Source: Caenorhabditis remanei
Lineage: Eukaryota; Nematoda; Chromadorea; Rhabditida; Rhabditidae
Assembly: GCF_010183535.1 (NCBI RefSeq)
Contig: NC_071328.1
Location: forward strand, 2,542,001 to 2,606,000
DNA length: 64,000 nucleotides
Reading direction: 5' to 3'
Under the pieces are notes generated by a model. It searched no databases and had not been told where the DNA came from. It saw only the letters and a list, made by a program, of their open reading frames with translations. Positions 1 to 10,235 of this stretch are shown here, in pieces. Position numbers and translations under genes: made by a program. Within the stretch, counting starts at the first letter, position 1, and each line of letters begins with the position of its first letter.

Positions 1-84
1 AGAAATTGGCTGAAAATCTACTTTTTATAGTGAAAAAACGGTCGAAAATCAATAAAAAAATGATGGAATTTCAGTGGTGACCTG

Positions 85-140
85 GTAAAAAAGTGACCGG
101 GGTTCGACACCCACCCAGTGTTAATTTATTTTTTGGTTTT
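85..140 (+). repeat. tRNA-like B-box repeat (single arm)
   Basis: GACCGGGGTTCGACACCC resembles a tRNA T-arm/B box and is followed by T-rich runs. The same combination recurs at 15.66-16.07 kb and 57.59-57.83 kb. It has no tRNA body, so it is a repeat arm and not a tRNA gene. Confidence 0.5.
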
Positions 141-599
141 TTGAAAATTGGTTTTTTGTGATTTTTCATAGTTTTTAGCGATGAAAAACGCATTTTTGGG
201 GACTTTAAGTATGAAAATCGAGAAAAAATGGTTGTTTTCATGAAAATTGGCATTTTTTCGGGGTTTCGGGCACCAAAAACTCGGAAAATGGTCAGTTTTC
301 AAGAAAACCACCAATTTTTTTCAGATTTTCATGTCAAAAATCACCAACAATTCACTTTTTGACACCGCTTGAAACATTGGAAATCGACGATTTTAGTCTG
401 AAATTTGTTTTTTTTTTGGCATTTCTGATTTAAAAAAAAGTCACTCATTTTGTGTACTACAGTAAACTGGAAATATGTTCCGAATTGTGTATATGGACAT
501 TCCCATAATACATACTCAAAAACCCCGAAAATATCCCGAAAACGCGAATTTTAAGTCCGAAAATTGCTGAAAGTGTGATCGTGACCGAACTTTTTCTGT

Positions 600-800
600 T
601 TCAGTTTCTAGGCCACGGAAATTTCTTCCATCCATTCGTTCTTCAGGTTTTTTTTCACAATTTTTCTTCAACTGTTTCCTTTTATTTATATTATCAGGCT
701 GACAACACTAAAAACAAGATGAAATTCAATAATAATTGTTGAAACTGACGGGTGGAAGAACTTTCCGTGGCCTAGAAACACAAAGAAAGCCAGCAATGAC
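600..800. repeat. Inverted repeat with CTAGGCCACGGAAA arms
   Basis: TTTCTAGGCCACGGAAATTT near 600 faces its reverse complement near 760 (CTTTCCGTGGCCTAGAAA). Further members of the family occur at 6.58-6.76, 7.04-7.15, 7.38-7.47, 14.46, 29.5 and 31.0 kb. Intronic, no coding signal. Confidence 0.6.
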
Positions 801-921
801 CAATTTTGATCATTTTCGGGTGGAAAATTCGCGATTTAGCAGGGTCTTTCAGTAGGAATCTCCATATTTCTCTACGCATTTAAAATCAAATACCAAACGT
901 TTTTTCATTGTATATTTCCAG

Positions 922-3900
922 TGTTGGAGTGTGATCGCCGCCGACAACGATACGATATTCGTGAGTTTCAGTGGAACAAAATCGAAAGAGCAATTGGTAA
1001 CTGAACTGATTGAGAGTATCGGAAAACCAAAGCACAAGGTATTACGGGCAGAGAGATTAGGTTACAGACGGTGTCTGACTACATTCTGATGATAGTGTGT
1101 ACCAGAGTTGCATGGAATTCCGACTTCCGAGCATTTTTTCCATTCCGACTTCCGGATAAGGAGTTTTACTTCCGACTTCTGTCATTCCATAACTGTGGGA
1201 CAGAGTTGCGCGGAAGGGTTTTTGTCTAAAACGGAAGTCGGAAGTAAAATTTGTAATCCGGAAGTCGGAAGTCGGAAGCAAAATTTTGAAAACGGAAGCC
1301 GGAAGTCGGAAGTGAAAAAACGCCCGGAAGTCGGAAGTCGGAAGTAGATTTTTTCGCAAAGATTCTAAAACTCCTAGAAAAAGTTCATAAAATTCGCGAA
1401 AATTAGGTTTTGGCTGAAGAAAAGCTCATTTTCTGTCTTTTTAGACCATTTTTCCATGTATTTCTGCGAGATGTACTTTTCCGAAATCCCACAATTATGG
1501 AATGACGGAAGTCGGAAGTAAACATCCGAAAACGGAAGTCGGAAGTAAAATTTTGAAAACGGAAGTCGGAAGTGAAAAACAGCCCGGAAGTCGGAATTCC
1601 GCGCATCTCTGCTGTGGGATTTTCGAAAAGTTCATTTCGCAGAAATGCATGGAAAAATGGTCTAAAAGGCGAGAAAATTGGCTTTTCTTCAGCAAAAAAC
1701 TAATTTTCCTATGATTTTTCTCTTGGAATTTTGAATATTTGCGAAACAAATCTTCTTCCGACTTCCGACTTCCGACTTTCGGGCGTTAATTCACTTCCGA
1801 CTTCCGAGTTCCGTGCTCAGAACACACAAAGAACGCCCGAAAATGCAGAGTTTACTCGGTTTTTGATGATCAAAAACCGAGAATTTCAGCAAAAATCTTG
1901 TCCGAGAGGACTACACGGCCGCGCGGAAAAACTCTTCCACATAAAAAGCGCGTTTAGAGTCAGTTATAACGATTATTGAATCGATTTAACTTCGGAAAAT
2001 GTTATAAATTTATAGAAAAAAATTGCGGAAATCTTCTTGAATTTGAGAGATTAGAGTCAAAAACTTGTTTTTAACTGATATATTTGTCAAAAAGCACCGG
2101 TTTTTTCACAAGCTCCGCCCACCCAAAACGGAACATTTTATAAATGAAAAATTAATTTTTTGGGGGCTTTTTCGCACTAAAAGTTGAATATTTAGCCTCA
2201 AAATCAAAGATTCCGTCTGAAAATAGAGTGTTTTCAAGAAAAAGGGGCGGAGCGTCGGAAAAATAGGAGCCGAAAATCAACGTAATAAGCCTAGATGGTG
2301 GTGATTGCCCTAAAAATTGAATATTTAGCCAGAAAATCAAAGATTCCTGCCAAATGATCGGGTTTTCCATTGATTTTCAGCTAATTTGCAATAATTTTTG
2401 GCGATTTCTCGACCGATATTGGCATTTCTGACGTTGGATTACTGTAATCTGGGAACATGCTTCGAAATGTGCTGAAAATTATGGACATTCCTGTGCTGAT
2501 ACTCTAAAATCCGAAAAAATGATCAAATCGCGAATTTTCAGTCCGAAAAATTCTGGAAGAGCTGCTCATGGCCGAACTTTTCTGTTTTGGGTTTCTAGGC
2601 CAGCGGTCTCAAGGCGGAAAGTTCTTTCCTGTCAGTTTAACGATTTGAACGCTGGCCTAAAAATCCATCAAAAAGTTGTTGCCGTGATTACACTTTCATC
2701 ATTTTTCGATCTGAAAATTCAGGTTTTCTGGGATTTTTTCAGTGTTTTTTGAGTATTATCACAGGAATGTTGGTTTTCAGCACATTTTGAAACATATTCC
2801 CAGATTACAGTAATCCATTGTCAGAAATGACAAGATCGATCGAAAAATCGGAAAAATTATTGCAACTTAGCTGAAAATCCACTGGTAACCCGATCAATTA
2901 GCTGTAATTTTTGATTTTAAGGCTAAATATTCAATTTTTAGAGCAATCCCCAACATCTAGGCGTTTTACGTTGGTTTTCGGCTCTTTTTCCCGACGCTCC
3001 GCCCCTTTTTCTTGAAAACATCCTATGGAAATCTTTGATTTTGAAGTTAAATATTCAACTTTTAGTGCGAAAAAAGCCCCAAAAAATGCATTTTTCATTT
3101 ATAAAATGTTCCGTTTTTGAGTGGGTTCTGAGATCTTTTTTCCGAAGCCCCGCCCCTTTTTCTTGAAAACACCCTTATTTCCTGCTTATTTTCTCTAATA
3201 CTTTCATCATGAAAAGTCATGTTGCCACTATTTTCCACTGATTCAACACTTTATTCATTTTAATTACCATCAATTAATAATTATCAATCAATAAAATCAC
3301 CCATCGAGAACAGAAGTCATCTTAGTAGTTAACGACTTCATCACAAACTCATAAACAATCATCGCCTTCGGGAATTGTTCCACCAATTTCTTCCGTTCTT
3401 CCATCCGCGACTTCCGACTAACAAACGGAAGATCATTGAGCATTTGAGCAATCAAGTATCCTTGCTCATGAGCTTCTACAGTATACTTCTCCAAATCCTC
3501 CGCCAATTTCTTCGTCTTCGGTGCGTCTTTCAACGAACTCGCGATCACTGATTTCGTATTCTTATATCCCATTGTCTTACAAATATTCAAGAGAACCGAC
3601 ATCTCCAACGGGAATTTCTTATCCAAATAAACGGCGGCGTCATACTGTACTTGTGCCGACTGAGTTCGATTCGCCAGGATCTCTTGGGCCTTGTATTTGG
3701 CTGTTTTGATGCGTTGAGTTGCTTCTAGAAACGAGTTGTACAGTTGATTCTCGACGGCTTTGTTCGCTAGGAAACCACGGCGGAAGGTGTGCTGAAACTG
3801 AGTATTTTTCGAGGCGTTGCGGTCGCGTCGCGTGTCTCAGAATCTCAGAGATATCTCGCCGAATCGCTGCTTTGAAAGCAAGTTTCGCTCCGCCCACTTC

Positions 3901-6900
3901 TGCAATTCGCCGCATAGAGTTTTCCTAAGCGCGCTCCGTCGCACAGCGGTTGGCACGGTGCCAAGTCGTATCTTTCAATGTAAACCGCGACGCGCACGCA
4001 ACGCGTATCGAAAAACAAATTCGAAACGTTTCCTCGCACCGTGAGTTTTGCAATATTATCACAGAGGCGTAAAGTCCGCAACGGAAAGTTTTCCGAGTCG
4101 CGTTGCGTGCGCGTCGCGGTTTTCATATAAAACTGAATTTGCACCGTGCCAATCGGTGTGCGACGGAGCGCGTTTCCGCGACCTCGCATTGCTGTGTTTT
4201 ATGCCAATCTGTATAAAAGACGGTCATGGCCTAGGATCCGACAACTCGGCCATCGTGATATCTCACCACGAAAATGACGTTTTTCGACAAAGCGGAAAAC
4301 GAGTGCTACCCTAATATTTTCGGCGGAAATTTAAAATTTTTCGATTTTCAAATTTCCCTCCTTCAAAATATTACGGTAGCACTCGGTTCCAGCTGTATCG
4401 AGTGACGTCACTTTTGTGGTGAAATATCACGATGGCCGAGTTGTCGGATCCTAGGCCGCGGCTGTCTTTTATTTCAGATTTCCTAAAACTCCGTGCCTAA
4501 AACTCCGTGCGGCAATATTGCAGAAGTGGGCGGAGCGAACCGTTCACACGAAAGTATGAAGATTGGCACTATTTATCCGTAGAGCACACTTACACTGCGA
4601 AAAACTCAAGAAACCCGATTTCCAGCTCAAAATTGTCACTTATGGATTTCTAGGCCATCGACGGTGGCCTAGAAACCCAAAATATGAAAAGATCGACCAG
4701 CACTGATAACTTTGGCTGAGAAGCTGGAGCATGTGCGCTCTACTGATAACCGCGACTACTTGGGTTACGGTAGGTGGATGACATCGCTCCGCCCACTTTT
4801 GCACATTGCCGCACAGAGTTCGGATCTCAGGTTACCGTAATCCCACAGTAACCTGCAAACTGCGTATCTAACTAGTGCTACAGTAATCCCACCTCCTCAT
4901 GAAAATGAGTCGCCAAAACGATCAATTTTCGATTGGTCTCCTCCTCGGTCACCGACAAATCGTCGACGATCCAATCGAATTGATCACGATACTCGACGGG
5001 CGTGAGAGCACGTTGATCCTCGTAGTCGTGGAGCTCCGAGAGAGCAAAAAGTGGGAAAAGAAGGATGAAAATGGCGGGAGTTTTCATTTTTGAATAGGGC
5101 ATTTCGGATAGGGAGCGGTGGGGTTTTATAAGGGGAATCTTTGGAAATCATGGGAACGGACGCTGGTTCCCATATGGGGGAGATGGTGGTTGATGTGTAG
5201 GCGAAAAATGATGGGAACGGAAGGTTAAGAGATCAAAAAACAGTTTCGAAGGTTCTGGAAGAACAGATGAGAATCGATCCGTGTAGTCCTCGTGGACAAG
5301 ATTAGCTCGGCACAGTTCTTACAACTGCGCTCCACCGAACTGCCCTCAATTTCTCACACAATTTTCTCGCGGTTTCGGTAGAGCGCGATTGTAAGACGCA
5401 TGAATTTCTCAAAAACGGAGAAATTAAGGGTTCGAGACGTTCCAAAACTGTATCTCGAAATCTAGACGGACTGAATCCGGACACTTCGAAACCGAGACGT
5501 TTTGAAACTGTTACAACTCGAAAACTGGTCAGTCATCAAGTGCGCTCCATTGATAAACACTTCGTGTAGTTCTCGTGGATAAGATGATTGAAATCGTCTG
5601 GTTACGAAGTTTCTCCGTTTCGAAACTTCTCTGAGCCAACGACTTCGGAGAATTATCTGCCTCACTTATGGCTAAAGCCTAGACAAGTGCGCTCCATTGA
5701 TACAACCTCCGTGTAGTCCTCGTGGACACGATGAGTCTAATTCGATTCCGAATCATTATCGAAATGAGACGTCCGACAATAAGATTTTTAAACATTTGAC
5801 AGTCGAAAAGTGCGCTCCATTGATAAATTCACCGTGTAGTCCTCGCCACACTTCTTACAACCGCGCTCTACCGAAACCGCGAGAAAATTGTGTGCGAAAT
5901 TGAGAGACTCAGAGAAAAATAGACATTTTTAAAGGGCATTTCGGTGGAGCACAGTTTTAAAAACTACAAAAGTATATTGTCAATACAGCGTGCTTTCTGA
6001 GCTTCTAGGTGTCCAGTATCTATACAAACGCGCTCTATTGACACTGCCTTCGTGTAGTCCTCGTGGACAATAGGAATCGATTTTTCGAAGATTTTTCGAA
6101 TTTTTTTGGAATTTCCCTCATCATTTCCAGCTTCACAATGCGGGCTCTGTCCACTACTACTTCTATTCGGCCCTCAAAACAATGTGGTCCCCAATGGAGC
6201 GACTCTTAGAACAACTGAAAGAAGACATGCCCCATCATCGAATTGTATTCACTGGACACTCGTTGGGCGGTGCAATCGCAAGTATCGCCTCGACGGTTTT
6301 CGTTCGAAACTTTCCAGAAACTTCGAATCGAACTCATTCGATTACGTTCGGACAGCCGAGAGTCGGCAATTTACAGTATGCTATGACTCATGATAGGCTG
6401 GTGGCTGCTGGGAGTTGGAGAGTCATTCATGGAAGGGATATTGTAAGATTCGCTGGAAATTGATCAATTTTCGAAAATTTGAGAATATTTTTCAAAATTT
6501 GTAGAAAAATATGGATATTCCTACTTAAAAACTGCTCAGAACCGCGAATTTTCCACCCGAAAATAGTCGAAATTGGTCACTGCTGGCCGAACTTTTTGTT
6601 TTTGGGTTTCTAGGCCACGGAAAGTTCTTCCACGTCCGTTTTGCAATCTTTGTTAAATTTTTCCTGTTTTAAGCACGCGATACTGAAAATTTAACAAAAA
6701 TTGCAAAACGGACGTGGAAGAAGTTTCCGTGGCCTAGAAACCCAAAAACAAAAAGTTCGGCCAGCAATGACCAATTTTGACCATTTTCGAGCTGAAAATT
6801 TGCGGTTTTGAGTAGTTTTTAAGTAGAAATGTCCATATTTCTCTAGAAATTTTGAAAAAAAACTACCAAATTTTTGAAAATCGATCAATTTCCAGCCAAA

Positions 6901-9900
6901 ATACTTTAAAAATCGTGAAGAATTGATCGCTTTTCGAGAATTTAGGAATATTTTTCAAAATTTGTAGATAAAAATGGACATTCCTGGTTAAAAACTACAA
7001 AAAACCGCCAATTTTCCACCCGAAAATGGTTAAAATTGGTCACTGCTGGCCGAACTTTTTGTGTTTCTAGGCCACGAAATGTTCTTCCAGCGAAACAGAC
7101 GGGTGGAAGAGCTTTCCGTGGCCTAGAAACACAAAGAAGGCCAGCAGTGACCAATTTTGACCATTTTTGGATTGAAAGTTTGTGGTTTTGAGTAGTTTTT
7201 AAGTAGAAATGTCCGTATTTTTCAGGACATATTGAAAAAACTCCCGAATTTTCGAAAATCGATCAATTTTGGGAGTTTTTTTTCAAAATTTCAAGAGAAA
7301 TATGGACATTTCTACTTAAAAACTTCTAAAAACCGCCAATTTTCAGCTCGAAAATGGTCAAAATTGGTCACTGCTGGCCGAAATTTTTGTTTTTGGGTTT
7401 CTAGGCCATCGGATGGTTGGAAGAACTTTCCGTGGCCTAGAAACACAAAAAGTTCGGCCAGCAATGACCAATTTTGACCATTTTTGGATTGAAAGTTTGT
7501 GGTTTTGAGTAGGAATGTCCATATTTTTCTAGAAATTTCTGAAAAAAAGATGATTTCCCAGGTAGCCCACATCCCATTCTGTGTGGAAAGTGTCGGCCGT
7601 TCGTGTGTTCCCTTCTACAATCATGGATCCTATCATCACGGTGTCGAAGTATGGTTTCCGGGCAATATGACAAATCAGGACACGTTTAGAGTCTGTACGG
7701 GCACCCCGTTGAATGAGGATAATTTGTGCAGGTTTGTGGAAATTTGTTTTTAGGTAAAAAAGTTGATATCTTAAAATTATAGTTTTTCAGTCAAAATTAG
7801 CCTCAAAATTGCAATTTTCAGCTCAAAATCATTAAAACTCACGAATTTTGGGTTAAAGGAGGACTGAATTCAAATTTTTCATTATTTCAGATTCCGATAC
7901 TTTTGAAAATTCTCTTTTTTTTGATTCTGAAACAATTTCTTTTGATCTACCTCAACAACGTAGAAATTTTGAATATTAGCACAACACGCTTTTTACAACC
8001 GCGCTCTACCGAACCCGAAGAAAATAGTGTGCGAAATTGAGAGACGCAGAGAAAAAGAGACATTCTTCAATGGGGATTTTGGTGGAGCGCAGTTGAAAGA
8101 ACTTTATTATTTTCATATTTAGCGTAGAACGGAAAATAGAAGAGAACAAAATTGTGGAAGTTTTCAGAATTTTGTGATATTTTCAATAAGAATAACTTTT
8201 TCCAGTTGAAAACGCGGTTTTTTTTCTAAATTTTGAAAAAAAAAAGGGAAACCGGATTTTTTCAGTTCAAAAAATGTCCGAAAAGTATAATTTTTCTGTC
8301 AAAATTAGCTCGAAAATTGCAATTTTCAGCTCAAAATCATCAAAAATCACGAATTTTGTTTATTTCAGATTCCGATACTTCAGAAAATTCTAAGAATCTT
8401 TTATTATTGACTCAAATGCTGAAAATCACTTCAATTCTCGTTCTCCTGACTCACAACGAGCCGAGATGGAAGAGTTTTTCCGCGCGGCCGTGTAGTCCTC
8501 TCGGACAAGATTTTGGCTCAATTCTTCGTTTTCTCAATTTTCGTAGTTTTTGTTGTCTATTTTTTCGCGATATAAATAGAGAAAAATCATGGAAAATTGA
8601 GAAAACGAGAAATTGAGCCAAACATCTTGTCCGAGAGGACTACACGGCCGAGCGGAAAAACTCTTCCACATAAAAAGCTCATTTTGAGTCTGGAGTAGAG
8701 TGACGTGTCGAAAATAGTGTTGACCGAAATTTTCGATGAAAACCTAAATTTTTGATGCCGAAAATTTCGAACAAAAATCACGAAAACCGAAAAAGTTGCA
8801 AATTATTTCCGAAAAAACCGGCATGACATGACTTTCATTTCATTTCGAAAACCGAAAAAAAAATTTTTTCGGTTTTCGAAAAAAAAAATTTCCGAAAACC
8901 GAAAATTTTTCGGTTTTCGGTTTTTCGGAAATCGTGTCATTCCGACATTTCGGTTTCCGACACGTTTCGGAAAAAAGTCAACGGTTTTCCGAAACGAGAT
9001 GGCCTAGAAAACTCCACCCGTGTACTTCACGAGGACAATTCGTGTACTTCACGAGGACAATTTGTTTGTTGTGAATTTTTCATTAATTTTTTTTTCAATT
9101 TTGCTCTTTGTTTTCTAAATTTTTTTTATTTTTCTGTACAATTATATGATTTTCAGAAAAAAAGAAGAAAATTTGCGAATAATTAATGTATTTTTACAAA
9201 TAATTAATGTTTTTTTTGTATTTTTACATTATTTCTCCGATTATATGTTTTCCGAAAATCATATAATTCTACAGAAAAAAAATTTAGAAAACAAAGAGCA
9301 AAATTAGAGAAAAAATTAATGAAAAATTCACAACAAACAAATTGTCCTCGTGAAGTACACGAATTGTCCTCGTGGAGTACACGGGCGGAGTTTTCTAGGC
9401 CATCCCGTTTCGGAAAACCGTTGACTTTTTTCCGAAACGTGTCGGAAACCGAAATGTCGGAATGACACGATTTCCGAAAAACCGAAAACCGAAAAATTTT
9501 CGGTTTTCGGAAATTTTTTTTTTCGAAAACCGAAAAAAAAATTTTTTCGGTTTTCGAAATGAAATGAAAGTCATGTCATGCCGGTTTTTTCGGAAATAAT
9601 TTGCAACTTTTTCGGTTTTCGTGACACGCATTGATATATATTTTTTCGATTTCCGGAACAAAAATTTCCGAAATCCGTGTCAACACGTCACTCTAGTCTG
9701 GAGAACGGGAATTGAAGCGATTTTTAGCTTATTCGTCAATAATAAAAGTTTTTTAGAATTTTCTGAAATGTAGGCGCACTTTCTACCGTTTAAAATTTAA
9801 ATTTCGAGTAATTTGAACGATTTCAACAGATTTTAATAATTTTGCTTATGTTTAAACGATTTCGATCAAGTTATTATGATTTTCGATCCGTTTTTATCTT

Positions 9901-10209
9901 TTTCCCGCACTTTTCAGCCATTTTTGGTTATATTATCAATAGAGCGCACTTTCTACCAGTTGAAACTCGAAGTCAACCAATTTAAATCATTTTTCATATA
10001 TGCGTCAATAATGAAAGTTTCTTAGAATTTTCTGAAGTATTGGAATCTGAAATTAAAAAAAAAAAAATAAATTCAGACATCCTTTAAAGCGTAGATCAAA
10101 ACATTATTTTTGCAGCAACGCGCACCGCTATTTCGACATCAACGATCACTTATTCTACTTTGGTCATCACGTATCGGATTATGGTGTCAATGGGTGTAGA
10201 GACCTGTAA
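922..10209 (+). CDS. Class 3 (alpha/beta hydrolase) lipase, 3' part
   Basis: Partial gene; the 5' exons lie before the window. Exons: 922-1038, 6131-6442, 7562-7731, 10116-10209 (stop TAA). They join in phase to give 230 visible residues. The second exon carries the lipase nucleophile elbow GHSLGG, with the serine about 83 residues into the visible part, followed by the FGQPRVGN stretch typical of fungal-type lipase_3 enzymes. HHGVEVWF in the third exon is the likely region of the catalytic histidine. Cysteine-rich segments in exons 3-4 (CVESVGRSC, VCTGT, NGCRDL) suggest a secreted, disulphide-bonded enzyme hydrolysing acylglycerols. AATAAA follows the stop by 7 bases. The 5.1-kb first visible intron contains another gene on the opposite strand. 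In C. elegans a lipase of this type lies beside pfkb-1.1 (memory, not checked). Family assignment is firm; substrate is unknown. Confidence 0.9.
1193..1619. mobile_element. hAT-like foldback element with GGAAGTC arrays
   Basis: Element 1201-1611 begins CAGAGTTGCGCGG and ends GCGCATCTCTG, with the exact 8-mer CTGTGGGA on both sides (1193-1200 and 1612-1619). Inside are arrays of GGAAGTCGGAAGT. Related arrays at 1103-1190 and 1755-1815 are in inverted orientation, and 1390-1500 is inverted relative to 1612-1710. The region is therefore rearranged and the boundary call is less secure than for the other array elements. Confidence 0.5.
2108..3140. repeat. About 1-kb imperfect palindrome in the lipase intron
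   Basis: 2108-2320 (elements GGGGCGGAGCGTCGG, GCCGAAAATCAACGTAA) is the reverse complement of about 2920-3140, and an inner pair near 2440-2540/2750-2830 continues the symmetry. No coding signal. Probably a non-autonomous foldback element. Confidence 0.6.
3250..3255 (-). terminator. Poly(A) signal of the nested gene
   Basis: AATAAA on the minus strand 42 bases beyond the stop codon at 3297. Confidence 0.6.
3297..5087 (-). CDS. Small secreted nematode protein, nested antisense gene
   Basis: Two-exon model: 4893-5087 and 3297-3791 (stop TGA), joined in phase 0 across a 1.1-kb repeat-filled intron; 229 residues. The N-terminus MKTPAIFILLFPLFALS is a clear signal peptide, with cleavage probably before ELHDYED. 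The rest is charged and helical-looking with a single cysteine, and no transmembrane segment. I do not recognise the family. A distant SXP/RAL-2-like helical protein is conceivable but unsupported. The gene sits entirely within the lipase intron 1039-6130 on the opposite strand. A TATA box lies about 40 bp upstream of the chosen ATG. A second in-frame ATG at 5100-5102 is less likely because it would fall at the transcription start. An extra small exon inside the intron cannot be excluded. Confidence 0.75.
3925..4475. repeat. Two adjacent palindromes in the nested gene's intron
   Basis: 3925-4185 is a foldback whose arms include GCGACGCGCACGCAACGC. 4217-4475 is a second foldback with arms GGCCTAGGATCCGACAACTC. 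The motif CGTTGCGGTCGCGTCGCGTG at 3816 recurs near 54,310, 54,478 and 54,611. Confidence 0.6.
5124..5131 (-). promoter_or_regulatory. TATA box of the nested secreted-protein gene
   Basis: TTATAAAA on the minus strand, 37 bp upstream of the preferred start at 5087. The spacing puts the transcription start near 5097 and supports that ATG. Confidence 0.6.
5310..6065. repeat. Scattered GAGCGC / GTGTAGTCCTCGTGG repeat units
   Basis: Repeated short blocks: TACAACYGCGCTCYACCGAA, and CGTGTAGTCCTCGTGGACA at about 5280, 5570, 5710, 5835 and 6050, alternating with GTGCGCTCCATTGATA. Part of the same modular repeat population found at 43-50 kb. No coding signal. Confidence 0.5.
7984..8095. repeat. Short palindromic repeat with GAGACGCAGAG core (intron copy)
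   Basis: About 110-130 bp. Arms are TTACAACCGCGCTCTACCGA and its partner GGTGGAGCGCAGTTG; the centre is GAAATTGAGAGACGCAGAGA. Further copies lie near 11,280, 17,440, 29,195, 30,425, 31,800, 36,090, 36,955 and 40,945. A non-autonomous element family found almost only in introns here. Confidence 0.65.
8366..9776. mobile_element. Foldback element split by a later insertion
   Basis: The left arm starts TTCCGATACTTCAGAAAATT and carries GTGTAGTCCTCTCGGACAAG; the right arm is the reverse complement. A 1000-bp element sits inside it at 8696-9695. Uninterrupted relatives occur at 13,776-14,247 and 34,072-34,450. Confidence 0.65.
8688..9703. mobile_element. hAT-like 1.0-kb foldback element
   Basis: Element 8696-9695 has termini TAGAGTGACG/CGTCACTCTA and an exact 8-bp target duplication GTCTGGAG (8688-8695 and 9696-9703). 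It is nearly a perfect palindrome with an AT-rich centre and no transposase ORF, so it is non-autonomous. A broken relative begins at 25,438. Confidence 0.8.
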
Positions 10210-10215
10210 ATATCG

Positions 10216-10221
10216 AATAAA
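10216..10221 (+). terminator. Poly(A) signal of the lipase gene
   Basis: AATAAA seven bases after the lipase stop codon; implies a very short 3' UTR. Confidence 0.7.
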
Positions 10222-10235
10222 TCTGTATTTCTTTG

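Noticed and set aside
1057..1749. Several ORFs of 60-100 codons on both strands
   Set aside because: They are translations of GGAAGTC/GACTTCC arrays.
4048..4314. Plus-strand 88-codon ORF
   Set aside because: Lies across two palindromes in an intron, with no domain or splice context.
9395..9661. Minus-strand ORF rich in RKPKKFFF
   Set aside because: Produced by the CGAAAACCGAAAAA arms of the hAT-like palindrome.
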